Source: Pseudomonas sp. CBZ-4 (lineage in GTDB: Bacteria > Pseudomonadota > Gammaproteobacteria > Pseudomonadales > Pseudomonadaceae). Taken from it: a DNA stretch of 64,000 bases. The DNA is taken from positions 124,001-188,000 of the forward strand of contig NZ_ANNV01000009.1 of NCBI RefSeq assembly GCF_000346755.1, given 5' to 3'. Under the pieces are notes generated by a model. The model worked only from the letters and a program-made list of their open reading frames with translations, was not told the DNA's origin and made no database searches. Position numbers and translations under genes: made by a program. Shown here in pieces: positions 44,213 through 53,390 of the stretch (the stretch's first letter is position 1; the number at the start of each line of letters is the position of its first letter).

Positions 44213-45577
44213 ATGAACACACAACTCAAACCCACCTTGGGCACCCTGCATTTGTGGGGCATTGCTGTCGGCCTGGTGATTTCCGGGGAGTACTTCGGCT
44301 GGAGCTACGGCTGGGGCGTCGCCGGCACCTTGGGCTTCCTGGTGACCTCGCTGATGGTCGCCGCGATGTACACCTGCTTTATCTTCAGTTTCACCGAACT
44401 GACCACCGCCATTCCCCACGCAGGTGGGCCGTTTGCCTACAGCCGTCGCGCCTTCGGCGAGAAAGGCGGCTTGATCGCCGGGCTGGCGACGCTGATTGAA
44501 TTCGTGTTCGCCCCGCCCGCCATCGCCCTGGCCATCGGCGCCTACCTCAACGTGCAGTTTCCGGCACTGGACCCGAAACATGCGGCCGTCGGCGCCTATT
44601 TCGTGTTCATGGGCCTGAACATCCTCGGCGTGAAACTCGCTGCCACCTTCGAATTGGTGGTGTGCGTGCTCGCCGTGGCCGAGTTGCTGGTATTCATGGG
44701 CGTGGTCGCCCCGGCGTTCAGTTTCAGCAACTTCGCCCTGAATGGCTGGGCCGGTTCGGATACGTTTGGCGCGCCGGCGATTGCCGGGATGTTTGCGGCG
44801 ATTCCCTTTGCGATCTGGTTCTTCCTTGCCATCGAAGGCGCAGCCATGGCCGCAGAAGAAGCGAAAGATCCCAAGCGCACCATTCCAAAAGCCTACATCA
44901 GCGGCATCCTGACCCTGGTGATCCTGGCCATGGGCGTGATGTTCTTCGCCGGCGGCGTGGGTGACTGGCGCACCTTGTCGAACATCAACGACCCACTGCC
45001 CCAAGCGATGAAAACCGTGGTGGGCGACCACTCAGGTTGGCTGCACATGCTGGTGTGGATCGGCCTGTTCGGCCTGGTGGCGAGCTTCCACGGCATCATC
45101 CTCGGCTATTCGCGTCAGTTCTTTGCCCTGGCCCGCGCCGGTTACCTGCCCTCTTTCCTCGCCAAGCTGTCGCGTTTTCAGACACCCCACCGCGCCATCC
45201 TCGCCGGCGGCGTGGTCGGCATCGCCGCGATCTACAGCGACGGCTTGATCAACCTGGGCGGCATGACGCTGACCGCAGCGATGATCACCATGGCGGTGTT
45301 CGGCGCCATCGTGATGTACATCATGAGCATGCTCAGCCTGTTCAAGCTACGTAAGACCGAACCGCTGCTGGAGCGCACCTTTCGCGCGCCGGGTTACCCG
45401 ATTGTGCCGGGCATTGCGCTGGTGCTGGCGGTGGTGTGCCTGGTGGCCATGGCCTGGTTAAACACGTTGATCGGGTTGATCTTCCTGGGCTTCATGGCGG
45501 TAGGGTTTGCCTACTTCCAGATGACCGCGCAGCACCGTGCCGATGCCCCGGCGGATGCGATGTTGACCGGACTCTGA
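44213..45577 (+). CDS. Ethanolamine-type APC-family permease
   Basis: The 454-residue product has 12 hydrophobic segments of the amino acid-polyamine-organocation family. The N-terminus LGTLHLWGIAVGLVISGEYFGWSYGWG and the loop IEGAAMAAEEAKDPKRTIPKAYISG closely resemble ethanolamine permeases (EutP/Eat). ATG 44213 has AGGGAG upstream; the longer frame has no good site. The ammonia-lyase genes eutBC that usually sit beside it are not in the window, so the substrate is probable, not certain. Confidence 0.85.
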   Translation: MNTQLKPTLGTLHLWGIAVGLVISGEYFGWSYGWGVAGTLGFLVTSLMVAAMYTCFIFSFTELTTAIPHAGGPFAYSRRAFGEKGGLIAGLATLIEFVFAPPAIALAIGAYLNVQFPALDPKHAAVGAYFVFMGLNILGVKLAATFELVVCVLAVAELLVFMGVVAPAFSFSNFALNGWAGSDTFGAPAIAGMFAAIPFAIWFFLAIEGAAMAAEEAKDPKRTIPKAYISGILTLVILAMGVMFFAGGVGDWRTLSNINDPLPQAMKTVVGDHSGWLHMLVWIGLFGLVASFHGIILGYSRQFFALARAGYLPSFLAKLSRFQTPHRAILAGGVVGIAAIYSDGLINLGGMTLTAAMITMAVFGAIVMYIMSMLSLFKLRKTEPLLERTFRAPGYPIVPGIALVLAVVCLVAMAWLNTLIGLIFLGFMAVGFAYFQMTAQHRADAPADAMLTGL

Positions 45578-45643
45578 GCAACTTGAGGCAGAACGGGCCT
45601 ACACTGAACTACTGAGAAAGCCCGTTACTCAAAGCAGTTATTC

Positions 45644-45665
45644 CCGTGGGAAAATTCTCCCACGG
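45644..45665. promoter_or_regulatory. Short hairpin between permease and DUF2897 genes
   Basis: CCGTGGG and CCCACGG form a seven-base stem around AAAATTCT. It lies 24 bases before the DUF2897 start and has no T run, so it may influence mRNA processing or translation rather than terminate. Confidence 0.4.
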
Positions 45666-45688
45666 CAATCTGCCTCAAGGAGAGCCTT

Positions 45689-45856
45689 ATGCCGTGGTAC
45701 GCGTGGTTGATTTTAGTGGTGGCGATCGGCTCGATCGTCGGTGGCCTGCTGATGCTGCGGGACAGCGCCAACAAGGTGGAACTCACCGACGAACAACGCA
45801 AACGCGTGGCCGAACGCAACGCCCAGGCGGATGCCAAGGACGCGCAAGATCGCTGA
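45689..45856 (+). CDS. DUF2897 small membrane protein
   Basis: The 55-residue product has one N-terminal transmembrane helix (WYAWLILVVAIGSIVGGLLM) and a charged tail (DEQRKRVAERNAQADAKDAQ). This is the DUF2897 layout, conserved in Pseudomonas and relatives without a known role. AAGGAGAG stands seven bases before the ATG. It was too short for the usual gene-length cutoff. Confidence 0.8.
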   Translation: MPWYAWLILVVAIGSIVGGLLMLRDSANKVELTDEQRKRVAERNAQADAKDAQDR

Positions 45857-45864
45857 GCCTTGGG

Positions 45865-46713
45865 TTACTCCCAAGCCGCCTTGGCCATATGCAACCCGTG
45901 CTGCCCCTTGTAGGCAGCACGTTCCGGCTGGCTCCAGCCATTCAGCAGCGCCGCTTCCAACCGGTAGATCTCAACGCCCAGCGGGCGACATACCGTCAGC
46001 GGGTCCTGCGCGTCGGGGCCCCACATCGGCAGTGACAGGTCCCCGCCCGGGCAGGTCGACAGCGCGCACAGCAGATCAATCTCGGCAAAGAACTCCAGGT
46101 AATCACCCTTCTGCGCCGGGCACGCCTTCATGAAATACATGTCGTCCTGATTGAGGCCGGTGCACTGGAAAATATTCAGCACGTCATGCACGTCGAATTC
46201 CGTCAGGCCGTGGGGTAAAACCGCACGCGTCAGGTTCGAGTGGCAATGGTGATGGAAGTCCTCACCGGTGAGCATGCGGTTCACATAAGGGTCGCAGCGC
46301 GTACCCAGCAGGTCATGCAGGCGCCCGCCATGTTCATCGATGCCATAGCTCGCCAGGCTGTCATCGGTGATAGTCACCAGGGGCCGCAGAAACGGCAGGT
46401 TCGACCACAAGCGGTCATGGGTGCTGACATGGGCGCCCTGCAACTGCCGCGTGCGTGCGGCCCACAGCCGCTCGCGCGGGTCATTGGCGTTCCACACGTT
46501 GAAGTCGCCCACCTGCGGGCCAACCGGCGTGGTCACCCGGAACACATGCCCGGCCGGCACTTTCCATGCCCTGCCCGTACGAATCGGCACCTCGAATTGT
46601 TCGATCAAGGTGCGCTGGTCGGCGCGCTCGCGAATGCGCTCATAAAACGCCTTATCAACCTGCAGCGCCGAACCTTTGCTGACCTGATAAGCCGCCGGAT
46701 AGTCTTTGTACAT
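45865..46713 (-). CDS. DUF1989 (urea-carboxylase-associated) protein
   Basis: The 282-residue product matches the DUF1989 family, whose members flank urea carboxylase or guanidine-metabolism genes or act in lineage-specific amine degradation. Conserved blocks are WKVPAGHVFRVTTPVGPQVGDFNVW, EDFHHHCHSNLTRAV (a likely metal-binding His cluster), VLNIFQCTGLNQDDMYFM and GDYLEFFAEIDLLCALSTCPGGD. The stop of the upstream GntR gene overlaps this start as TAATG. No urea carboxylase or allophanate hydrolase gene is nearby, so its pathway here is open. Confidence 0.85.
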   Translation of the reverse strand: MYKDYPAAYQVSKGSALQVDKAFYERIRERADQRTLIEQFEVPIRTGRAWKVPAGHVFRVTTPVGPQVGDFNVWNANDPRERLWAARTRQLQGAHVSTHDRLWSNLPFLRPLVTITDDSLASYGIDEHGGRLHDLLGTRCDPYVNRMLTGEDFHHHCHSNLTRAVLPHGLTEFDVHDVLNIFQCTGLNQDDMYFMKACPAQKGDYLEFFAEIDLLCALSTCPGGDLSLPMWGPDAQDPLTVCRPLGVEIYRLEAALLNGWSQPERAAYKGQHGLHMAKAAWE

Positions 46714-47372
46714 TATGGAAATCCTCGATCAAGGGGGGCGAACAGGGCCAGCGACACGCGCTCCGAATCATCCAGATACAAACTCAGAGCCTGCCCTGCT
46801 GCCGGTTTATCCGCTTGGACCAATAGCACGTATATCTCACGGTCACGCTCCAGCCAGGGTGACTGGAACCGCTGCTCATCGGGTGCGGCACAAAATACCA
46901 GGCGTAACTGGGCGATCACCTGGGCAAAAAAGTCATCGAACAACGGGCTGCGCATCAGCCCGACAATCTGTTGGTGGAACACCAGGCTGTGGGTGGCCAC
47001 GGCGCGCCAATCTTCACGTTCCCGCGCCAGGGTGGTGGCGTCGATAGCGTTTTGCATGCGCTCGGACTGATCGGCGGTCAATGCGCCGCTCTGGGCGATG
47101 GCCTGTAACTCCAGGGTGCGTCGCACTACAAACACATCACGCACCTCTTCACGCTCCAGGCGCCGGACCATCACCCCCTTGTTTCGCACGTACCGGGTCA
47201 GGCCTTCCTGCCCCAGGCGATGCAAGGCTTCGCGAATCGTGTTGCGCGAGGCGTTGTAACGCCTCACCAACTCCACCTCGACCAACGCCATGCCAGGTAG
47301 CAACCGCCCACCGATGATGTCGGCACGAAGTTCCAGCGCGATCTGATCGGCTAACGACAAACTGAGTGCCAT
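46713..47372 (-). CDS. GntR-family (FCD/VanR-type) regulator of the DUF1989 gene
   Basis: The 219-residue protein has an N-terminal winged helix (VELVRRYNASRNTIREALHRLGQEGLTRYVRN) and an all-helical FCD ligand domain (VFVVRRTLELQAIAQSGAL... THSLVFHQQIVGLMRSPLFDDFF). The ATG at 47372 is close to GGGGGAG; a TTG eight codons earlier is the alternative. It is coupled to the DUF1989 gene (TAATG overlap). A perfect palindrome at 47384-47398 just upstream suggests autoregulation. It is divergent from the TetR gene. Confidence 0.88.
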   Translation of the reverse strand: MALSLSLADQIALELRADIIGGRLLPGMALVEVELVRRYNASRNTIREALHRLGQEGLTRYVRNKGVMVRRLEREEVRDVFVVRRTLELQAIAQSGALTADQSERMQNAIDATTLAREREDWRAVATHSLVFHQQIVGLMRSPLFDDFFAQVIAQLRLVFCAAPDEQRFQSPWLERDREIYVLLVQADKPAAGQALSLYLDDSERVSLALFAPLDRGFP

Positions 47373-47383
47373 CACTCCCCCAT

Positions 47384-47398
47384 GATTGTTGAACAATC
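47384..47398 (-). promoter_or_regulatory. Perfect 15-base palindrome, candidate GntR operator
   Basis: GATTGTTGAACAATC is an exact palindrome with a single central G. GntR FCD regulators often bind short palindromes at their own promoters. The site overlaps the region just before the GntR start codon and also lies in the 130-base divergent region with the TetR gene. Confidence 0.6.
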
Positions 47399-47502
47399 CT
47401 CTGCGTAGACGTAATCACTTTTCGTGCCAACCGCTGCGCTTCGCTGGATGTGTAATAACGTTCAACTCCGTTAAACTGCCACCTCGTTACCGAGGCTGCC
47501 CT

Positions 47503-48081
47503 ATGCGTTACTCCCAAGACCACAAAGCCCAAACCCATCAGCGCATCATCAAGGAAGCGTCGGTGCGCTTTCGCCGCGACGGCATTGGCGCCACCGGCCT
47601 GCAACCGCTGATGAAAGCGCTGGGCCTGACGCATGGCGGGTTTTACGCACACTTCAAGTCCAAGGACGAACTGGTAGAAAAAGCCTTGCTCGCCTCGGCC
47701 GCAGAACTCGATGCTCACTGCGAGATGCTGTTCAGCCAGGAGCGGCCGTTGGACGCGTTCATCGACAGCTACCTGTCGGACTGGCACCAGACCTCCCCGG
47801 ACCAGGGCTGCCCTTTGCCGACCATGTGTTCCGAACTAGGGCTACGAGGCCAGCCTAGTCCGACAACGGACGCAGTGCTCGATGCACGGCTCAAACAGAT
47901 TGATACAGCTTTGGGTGAGGGCCGTGCCGACGCTCAGGCACTGGTGATGATGTCGACACTCGTAGGCGCGCTGGTACTGGCCAGGAGTGTCGAGAATCCA
48001 CAATTGGCCACGCGGATCATGGATGTGGTTCGAGACACCTTGAAAACGCAGATCCGGGAAGATGAAAAGGCCGATCAATGA
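47503..48081 (+). CDS. TetR-family transcriptional regulator
   Basis: The 192-residue protein has a TetR helix-turn-helix (RIIKEASVRFRRDGIGATGL, LMKALGLTHGGFYAHFKSKDELVEKAL) and a helical C-terminal domain with TMCSELGLRGQPSPTTDA. The subgroup with YSQDHKAQTHQRI at the start often regulates divergent oxidoreductase or efflux genes. The nearest divergent gene here is the GntR regulator. ATG 47503 follows GAGG at eight bases. Its ligand is unknown. Confidence 0.88.
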   Translation: MRYSQDHKAQTHQRIIKEASVRFRRDGIGATGLQPLMKALGLTHGGFYAHFKSKDELVEKALLASAAELDAHCEMLFSQERPLDAFIDSYLSDWHQTSPDQGCPLPTMCSELGLRGQPSPTTDAVLDARLKQIDTALGEGRADAQALVMMSTLVGALVLARSVENPQLATRIMDVVRDTLKTQIREDEKADQ

Positions 48082-48097
48082 CCGGCCTCCTGGCGAC

Positions 48098-48430
48098 TTA
48101 ATTGATCGACAGCCTATCGCGGTTCTTCTCCAGCAACGCCTTGCCGATGCCCTTCACCTCCAACAACTCATCCACTGCCGTGAACGGACCGTTGCTATCG
48201 CGGTAGGCGACGATTGCCTTGGCTTTGGCGGCGCCGATGCCGAACAAGTCACGCCGCAGGGTTTCGGCGTCGGCGGCGTTCAGGTTGACCTTGGCGGCTT
48301 GCTCGGCCTTGGTTATTTGCGCAGTGATGGGGGTGGGTGCTTCGGGTTTGATCGAAGGGGCTGCGGTGGTGGTGACGGAGAGTGTGGTGAGGAAGGCGAA
48401 GATCAGGGAAGAAACGTAGGTGTTTTGCAT
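48098..48430 (-). CDS. ComEA-type helix-hairpin-helix DNA-binding protein
   Basis: The 110-residue product has a signal peptide (YVSSLIFAFLTTLSVTTTAA) and a C-terminal pair of helix-hairpin-helix motifs, VNLNAADAETLRRDLFGIGAAKAKAIVAYR and FTAVDELLEVKGIGKALLEK. ComEA proteins bind incoming DNA in the periplasm during transformation. ATG 48430 has GGAG eight bases upstream. It lies downstream of wbpM in the same direction, an order known from other Pseudomonas O-antigen loci, so it may be co-transcribed, although the function is unrelated. Confidence 0.9.
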   Translation of the reverse strand: MQNTYVSSLIFAFLTTLSVTTTAAPSIKPEAPTPITAQITKAEQAAKVNLNAADAETLRRDLFGIGAAKAKAIVAYRDSNGPFTAVDELLEVKGIGKALLEKNRDRLSIN

Positions 48431-48540
48431 TGGTGACGCTCCATGACAACTATGAGAGAAAAGCAGCTTTCCGAAGCTGCTTTTCAAACTTAGGTGATGC
48501 GTGGGATTCGTCAAAAAAGCTTGAGTAACAGGGTGTTAAA

Positions 48541-50535
48541 TCAAGGCTCCAGGCGACGTTGCTGATAGATCCAATCAACGATTTCGCCATCGGGGGAGTA
48601 GCCGCTGACAGTGTCGCGCAACAGCTCTCGGATACGCGCGTAATCATCTTGATCGACCGCAGCCAGCAGCTCTTTGAGCGTGCCCTTGAGCACCTCCCAC
48701 GACAGATGATCTTCACTGGCGCTCATGATCATCGGGTGCTGGGTCGCGACCACGTTGTCGCCAATCAGTAACTCCTCGTAAAGTTTTTCACCGGGACGCA
48801 AGCCGGTGAACTCGATGGAGATGTCACCTTGGGGGTTTTTATCGGAGCGCACGCTCAGGCCAGAGAGATGAACCATCTTTTCTGCGAGTTCGATGATTTT
48901 CACCGGTTCGCCCATATCCAGTACAAATACGTCCCCGCCCTGCCCCATGGAGCCTGCCTGGATGACGAGTTGGGCGGCCTCCGGGATCGTCATGAAGTAG
49001 CGCGTGATCTTCGGGTGGGTAACCGTCAGCGGCCCTCCGGATTTGATCTGCTTGTGGAACAACGGAATCACAGAGCCCGAGGACCCAAGAACGTTGCCGA
49101 AGCGAACCATGGTGAAGCGGGTCTTGTTGACGTGGGAAACATTGGACTTGTCGCCGAACAGTACGGGGGCCAATTCCCTGCTCAGGGCTTGCAGTGTCAA
49201 CTCTGCCAGGCGCTTGGTACTGCCCATGATGTTTGTCGGGCGTACAGCCTTGTCAGTTGAGATCAACACGAAGTTGGCAACCCCCGACTGGAGTGCCGCC
49301 TGGGCGGTATTCAGTGTTCCGATGACGTTGTTCAACACGCCTTCTGCCACGTTGTGCTCAACCATCGGGACGTGTTTGTAGGCCGCGGCATGGTAGACGG
49401 TATCGACATGCCAGGTCTTCATCACGTCGAGCAGTTTTTCCGGGTTACGCACTGACCCGAGAATCGGTAGAAGTTTTACCGGCAAAGACTCCCGCGCAAT
49501 GCGCTGTTCCAACTCGGACAGGATGGTGTACAGGTTGAATTCGCCGTGATCGAACAACAACAAGGTCGTTGGCCGCAGGGAAAGAATCTGTCGGCAAAGC
49601 TCCGAGCCGATGGAACCACCCGCACCGGTTACCAGTACCACCTGGGCCTTGACGCAGTGCTCAAGCAAGTCGGCCTGTGCCGGGACCGCATCGCGCCCCA
49701 GCAGGTCGGCGATATCGACTTCTTGAATATCGTCAACTTTGACACGCCCACTGGCGAGGTCCATGAAGCCGGGAACACTGCGCACGTGGAGTGGAAAGCC
49801 TTCAAGAAAACTCAGGATTTCACGACGGCGGCCACGGTTGGACGAGGGGATGGCCAGAAGGATTTCCTGGGCGCCGGTTGCCTCGATCATTTGTTGGATG
49901 TGCTTGGGTTTATACACATGCAAACCCGATATGACTCGGTCTGAAATGCTCGAGTCGTCATCGATAAACGCCACTGGGCGCATGACTCGCCCCATTCGAA
50001 GTGCGGCAACCAACTGGTTCCCGGCAGAACCGGCGCCGTAGATAGCGACTTTGATCAAGCCATCGTCACGACTGGTGAAAGGCACGTGCTGCGAAGCGGT
50101 GAACCAATCCCCCAGAAAGTATTGGCGCATGCCCAGTCGCAAGCCGCCGATCATGATCAGGCTCAACCACCAATAGTTGAACACGATCGAGCGCGGAACC
50201 ACGTTTTGATGATTGCTGTACCAATAGACCACCAACGCCAATATCAACGCTGACAAGCTGACGGCCTTGATGATGGCGATCAGCGCATCATTGCCGAAAT
50301 AACGCATGACTGCCCGGTACATGCCAAATCGCACGAACAACGGGATGGCAATGATGGGCGCAGAAATGAACAGCCAGAAGTGCATCCGGACAGGATTGAC
50401 CATTTCATCGATGCCCAGGCGTACTACAAAGGCCATCCACAACGCGATCCACACCATCACGACGTCAGTCAGAACCTGCAGAACGCGCTTGTGACGCCTT
50501 GGCAAGCCCAGCAGCAGCGTGCGCATTCGATCCAT
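48541..50535 (-). CDS. wbpM: WbpM-type UDP-GlcNAc 4,6-dehydratase
   Basis: The 664-residue enzyme has four N-terminal membrane helices (about residues 15-130), a first nucleotide-binding segment AIYGAGSAGNQLVAALR and a second GAGGSIGSELCRQI for the dehydratase domain. The catalytic segment is STDKAVRPTNIMGSTKRLAE: the usual SDR Tyr is Met (MxxxK), as in WbpM. It makes UDP-4-keto-6-deoxy-GlcNAc for the initial O-antigen sugar. GGAG lies seven bases before the third codon's ATG (50535), which is preferred over 50541. It ends the O-antigen cluster. Confidence 0.95.
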   Translation of the reverse strand: MDRMRTLLLGLPRRHKRVLQVLTDVVMVWIALWMAFVVRLGIDEMVNPVRMHFWLFISAPIIAIPLFVRFGMYRAVMRYFGNDALIAIIKAVSLSALILALVVYWYSNHQNVVPRSIVFNYWWLSLIMIGGLRLGMRQYFLGDWFTASQHVPFTSRDDGLIKVAIYGAGSAGNQLVAALRMGRVMRPVAFIDDDSSISDRVISGLHVYKPKHIQQMIEATGAQEILLAIPSSNRGRRREILSFLEGFPLHVRSVPGFMDLASGRVKVDDIQEVDIADLLGRDAVPAQADLLEHCVKAQVVLVTGAGGSIGSELCRQILSLRPTTLLLFDHGEFNLYTILSELEQRIARESLPVKLLPILGSVRNPEKLLDVMKTWHVDTVYHAAAYKHVPMVEHNVAEGVLNNVIGTLNTAQAALQSGVANFVLISTDKAVRPTNIMGSTKRLAELTLQALSRELAPVLFGDKSNVSHVNKTRFTMVRFGNVLGSSGSVIPLFHKQIKSGGPLTVTHPKITRYFMTIPEAAQLVIQAGSMGQGGDVFVLDMGEPVKIIELAEKMVHLSGLSVRSDKNPQGDISIEFTGLRPGEKLYEELLIGDNVVATQHPMIMSASEDHLSWEVLKGTLKELLAAVDQDDYARIRELLRDTVSGYSPDGEIVDWIYQQRRLEP

Positions 50536-50631
50536 CTTCATTCTCCAAAATAACCTTCACCTGCCAATAGACACCGCAGGGATGATGTCGCTATCAGACT
50601 ATTTTAGTCTGCACTTGAACATCCAGGATGA

Positions 50632-51657
50632 TCAGCGCGCCTCAACGTGCTCCAGCGCTCCCGCGTGAAACCTTACTGCCAGCCAAATCAAAGGGGCATA
50701 AGCGAGAGCAAGCCCAAGAAAGCCATCGATATCCAACAACACGACTGCCAGTGCCACGGGGAACAGCCAGAAGATATTGATGCACGCGACCGTCAGCGTG
50801 ACTGGACGGTGTTGACCAAACTGTCGCGAGGCAAACTGGTAGGCGTGACTGCGATGGGCCTCATAAACCTTATCCCCGCGCAACAGCCGGCGTATCAAGG
50901 TGAATGTGGCATCGACGATGAACACCCCCAGCATGATCAGCCATGCCCAGAGCAACTGAGGGGAAACGACACTGGCCTGCAATGAGAAAGCACCCAGCAT
51001 GATGCCGATAAACCCGCTTCCAGCATCACCCATGAAAATCCTGGCCGGTGGGAAATTCCAATACAGAAACCCCGCTACCGCCATGCTGAACACCAGCGGT
51101 GTCCACACAAGCTGTGGCTGGCCCACCCACCAATAGATGGCGCACATGCCCAAGCAGGCACACAGCGCTTCAACGCTTGCGATGCCGTCGATGCCATCCA
51201 TGAAGTTATAGAGATTCAACAGCCAGACCAGATAGAGAACGGCCAGGACATTCCCAAACCAGCCAAGGTCCAGAAGCTGGCCGAACACCCTGACCGGCCC
51301 CAGCCCGTGAAGGAAAAACAACACCCAAGCCGCCGCCAGGAAATGGCCGAGCAGCCGCCAACGCGCTGCGATATGCCCGTGGTCATCCATGAACCCCAGG
51401 ACTGCCACGCCCAGCCCCGCGCCCAGCATGCCCCACGCCCAGGGCCAAGGCACAAGGCCGGCGAAGGCCAGCACGGGGACCGCCGCCAGGAAGCTGAGCA
51501 CAATCGCCACCCCGCCCCCCCTGGGCGTTGGGATGGAGTGAGAGCTGCGAGCGTTGGGTGTATCGATCAGGCTGGCCGACAATGCATAGCGCCGAAGCAG
51601 CCACGTGAGCAGTAGCGAAACACCTGCCAGGCCGGGGAGTAACCAAAGAACATTCAT
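50632..51657 (-). CDS. wbpL: WbpL-type undecaprenyl-phosphate sugar-1-phosphate transferase
   Basis: The 341-residue polytopic protein belongs to the MraY/WecA/WbpL family, which starts O-antigen units by loading a GlcNAc-derived sugar-1-phosphate on undecaprenyl phosphate. Motifs are STPRGGG-like SIPTPRGGGVAIV, LGFMDDHGHIAARWRLLGH, NLYNFMDGIDGIA, RIFMGDAGSGFIGIMLGAF and EAHRSHAYQFASRQF with the cytoplasmic His residues. It overlaps the epimerase gene by four bases (ATGA). In Pseudomonas it normally uses UDP-D-FucNAc or a related sugar. Confidence 0.93.
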   Translation of the reverse strand: MNVLWLLPGLAGVSLLLTWLLRRYALSASLIDTPNARSSHSIPTPRGGGVAIVLSFLAAVPVLAFAGLVPWPWAWGMLGAGLGVAVLGFMDDHGHIAARWRLLGHFLAAAWVLFFLHGLGPVRVFGQLLDLGWFGNVLAVLYLVWLLNLYNFMDGIDGIASVEALCACLGMCAIYWWVGQPQLVWTPLVFSMAVAGFLYWNFPPARIFMGDAGSGFIGIMLGAFSLQASVVSPQLLWAWLIMLGVFIVDATFTLIRRLLRGDKVYEAHRSHAYQFASRQFGQHRPVTLTVACINIFWLFPVALAVVLLDIDGFLGLALAYAPLIWLAVRFHAGALEHVEAR

Positions 51658-52619
51658 CGTTTATTCTGATCCAGAAAATGTCGTGCCGTGCCGTCAAGTG
51701 CTTGATCCAAGCCAACACGAGGCGCCCATCCCAGCAACGAACGGGTCTTGCTGATATCGACCTGCAAGGTCCCGCACAGCCGTTGGGAAAACCCGGACAG
51801 TCCCAAAAGCTTGGCCGTAGCCGTAAGAAGCCAGGCCGGAACGGGCACCAAACGCGCGGGCGCGCGCAGCGCACGCGCCATTTTGCGCAACAGCTCAGTG
51901 GTAGAAAGGTCCTCATCATCACTGACGAGAAACACCTGATTACTGGCTGCCGGGTGATCCAGGCACGTGACGATCAGATCGGTTACGTTATCCAACGCAA
52001 CAAAACTGCGTTTGTTATGAATGGCGCCCAACGGCAAAGGGATGCCCTTGCACAAATAACGCATCATGTTTTGAAAGTTTGCTTTTACCCCTGGGCCGTA
52101 GATAAGCACGGGGCGAATGATGACGATCTCCATCTCGACCTCCTCGGCCAATTGCAGGAGCCCTTTTTCAGCCTCCCATTTGGAGAGACCGTAGGCGTCG
52201 ATTGGCTTGGGCTCGTCATCGGGCCGATACGGCCTGCCCGCCAGGGATTCTTCGCCATTGACCTTGATCGAGCTGATAAACACAAAGCGGCGGACTCCGG
52301 CAGTTGCCGCCTGCCGAGCCAGGTGCAGCGTGGCGGCAACGTTGACCTCGCGAAAAGCCTGAAGCGGGTCGGCGCAGGTATCGGCCATGACGTGCACTCG
52401 GGCAGCACAGTGGACGACTACGTCCACGCCGGTGAGGGCCGCCGCCCAGGAGCTTCGGGCGTCCATCGCGCCGGTGAAATGCGCAACCACGCCCGCAGGG
52501 ACATGGGTCTCGGCATTCCGGACCGAGGCGGACAGGCGATACCGACCCTCTGATTGCAGGCGACGGATCAAGTCTCTACCCAAAAAGCCGCCGGCACCGG
52601 TAATGAAGATATGTTCCAT
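51654..52619 (-). CDS. WbpV/WbpK-like NAD-dependent nucleotide-sugar reductase
   Basis: The 321-residue extended SDR has an N-terminal ITGAGGFLGRDLIRRLQSEG motif, the active-site segment FISSIKVNGE and the catalytic YGLSKWEAEK (YxxxK). Such proteins pair with WbpM and reduce the 4-keto group to give UDP-D-QuiNAc (WbpV) or UDP-D-FucNAc (WbpK). Which stereochemistry is made cannot be read. It is coupled to wbpL (4-base overlap) and directly abuts the GT2 gene. Confidence 0.87.
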   Translation of the reverse strand: MEHIFITGAGGFLGRDLIRRLQSEGRYRLSASVRNAETHVPAGVVAHFTGAMDARSSWAAALTGVDVVVHCAARVHVMADTCADPLQAFREVNVAATLHLARQAATAGVRRFVFISSIKVNGEESLAGRPYRPDDEPKPIDAYGLSKWEAEKGLLQLAEEVEMEIVIIRPVLIYGPGVKANFQNMMRYLCKGIPLPLGAIHNKRSFVALDNVTDLIVTCLDHPAASNQVFLVSDDEDLSTTELLRKMARALRAPARLVPVPAWLLTATAKLLGLSGFSQRLCGTLQVDISKTRSLLGWAPRVGLDQALDGTARHFLDQNKR

Positions 52620-53386
52620 CAGCTCCTCGTTCCCGGGCGCTTGAGGTATTCCAATAACTTGAATGGGATTTTACTGAGGACCATGAACAAATTGGTATAT
52701 ATGCCATTTCGCTTGCAGGCCTGAACGATTTCCCTATTGAGCTTCAAGCTGCTTTTGACACCTGAAGTACTGACGCCACCCGAACGCATGCGTACCAATA
52801 CTTTATCGATATACGAAAAGCGGCAGTGCCTGGTCAACAACAGGCGGACAAACATCTCATAGTCCGCAGATATCGTGTACAACAAGGAATAATCACCGAC
52901 GTCCTTGTAGGCTTGCCTTCTTATAAACGTTCCGGGATGGGGAGGCATCCATCCAAACCGAAGTTTCCAAGCCTTGAAATGAGCGGCGCGGTAGACCCGT
53001 GTCACCCGATGCAGGTCATCAGGGTTGACGAAGACGACATCGCCGAAGATCAACGCATCGTCTGGCTTTAGCCGAAACGCTGCGGCGACGCTCTCCAACG
53101 ACGACGGGCTCTCGTAGAAATCGTCGGAGTTGAGAATACCGATGACATCGCCGGTGGCCAGCGCAATACCTTTGTTCATCGCGTCGTATATACCGCGATC
53201 CGGTTCGCTCACGATGGTCGCGATAGACGCCGCATACTCCGCGACCACACCCATCGTATTATCTTTGGAACCACCGTCTACGATGATGTATTCAATATCC
53301 GAATAGGTTTGAGCCAACACAGATTCAATAGTGTCTCTTATCGTTTTTTCACTATTGTATGAAACCGTGATAATCGAGATCTTCAA
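52619..53386 (-). CDS. Family 2 glycosyltransferase
   Basis: The 255-residue GT-A enzyme begins MKISIITVSYNSEKTIRDTIESV and has IIVDGGSKDNT, the acidic EPDRGIYDAMNKGI, the metal-binding ILNSDDFY and later YEMFVRLL. It resembles WcaA/WcaE-type transferases of polysaccharide loci. It probably adds one sugar to the lipid-linked unit at the cytoplasmic face. Donor and acceptor are unknown. It lies between the WbpV/K-like gene and manC in the same direction, with one base overlapping the former. Confidence 0.9.
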   Translation of the reverse strand: MKISIITVSYNSEKTIRDTIESVLAQTYSDIEYIIVDGGSKDNTMGVVAEYAASIATIVSEPDRGIYDAMNKGIALATGDVIGILNSDDFYESPSSLESVAAAFRLKPDDALIFGDVVFVNPDDLHRVTRVYRAAHFKAWKLRFGWMPPHPGTFIRRQAYKDVGDYSLLYTISADYEMFVRLLLTRHCRFSYIDKVLVRMRSGGVSTSGVKSSLKLNREIVQACKRNGIYTNLFMVLSKIPFKLLEYLKRPGTRS

Positions 53387-53390
53387 TACG

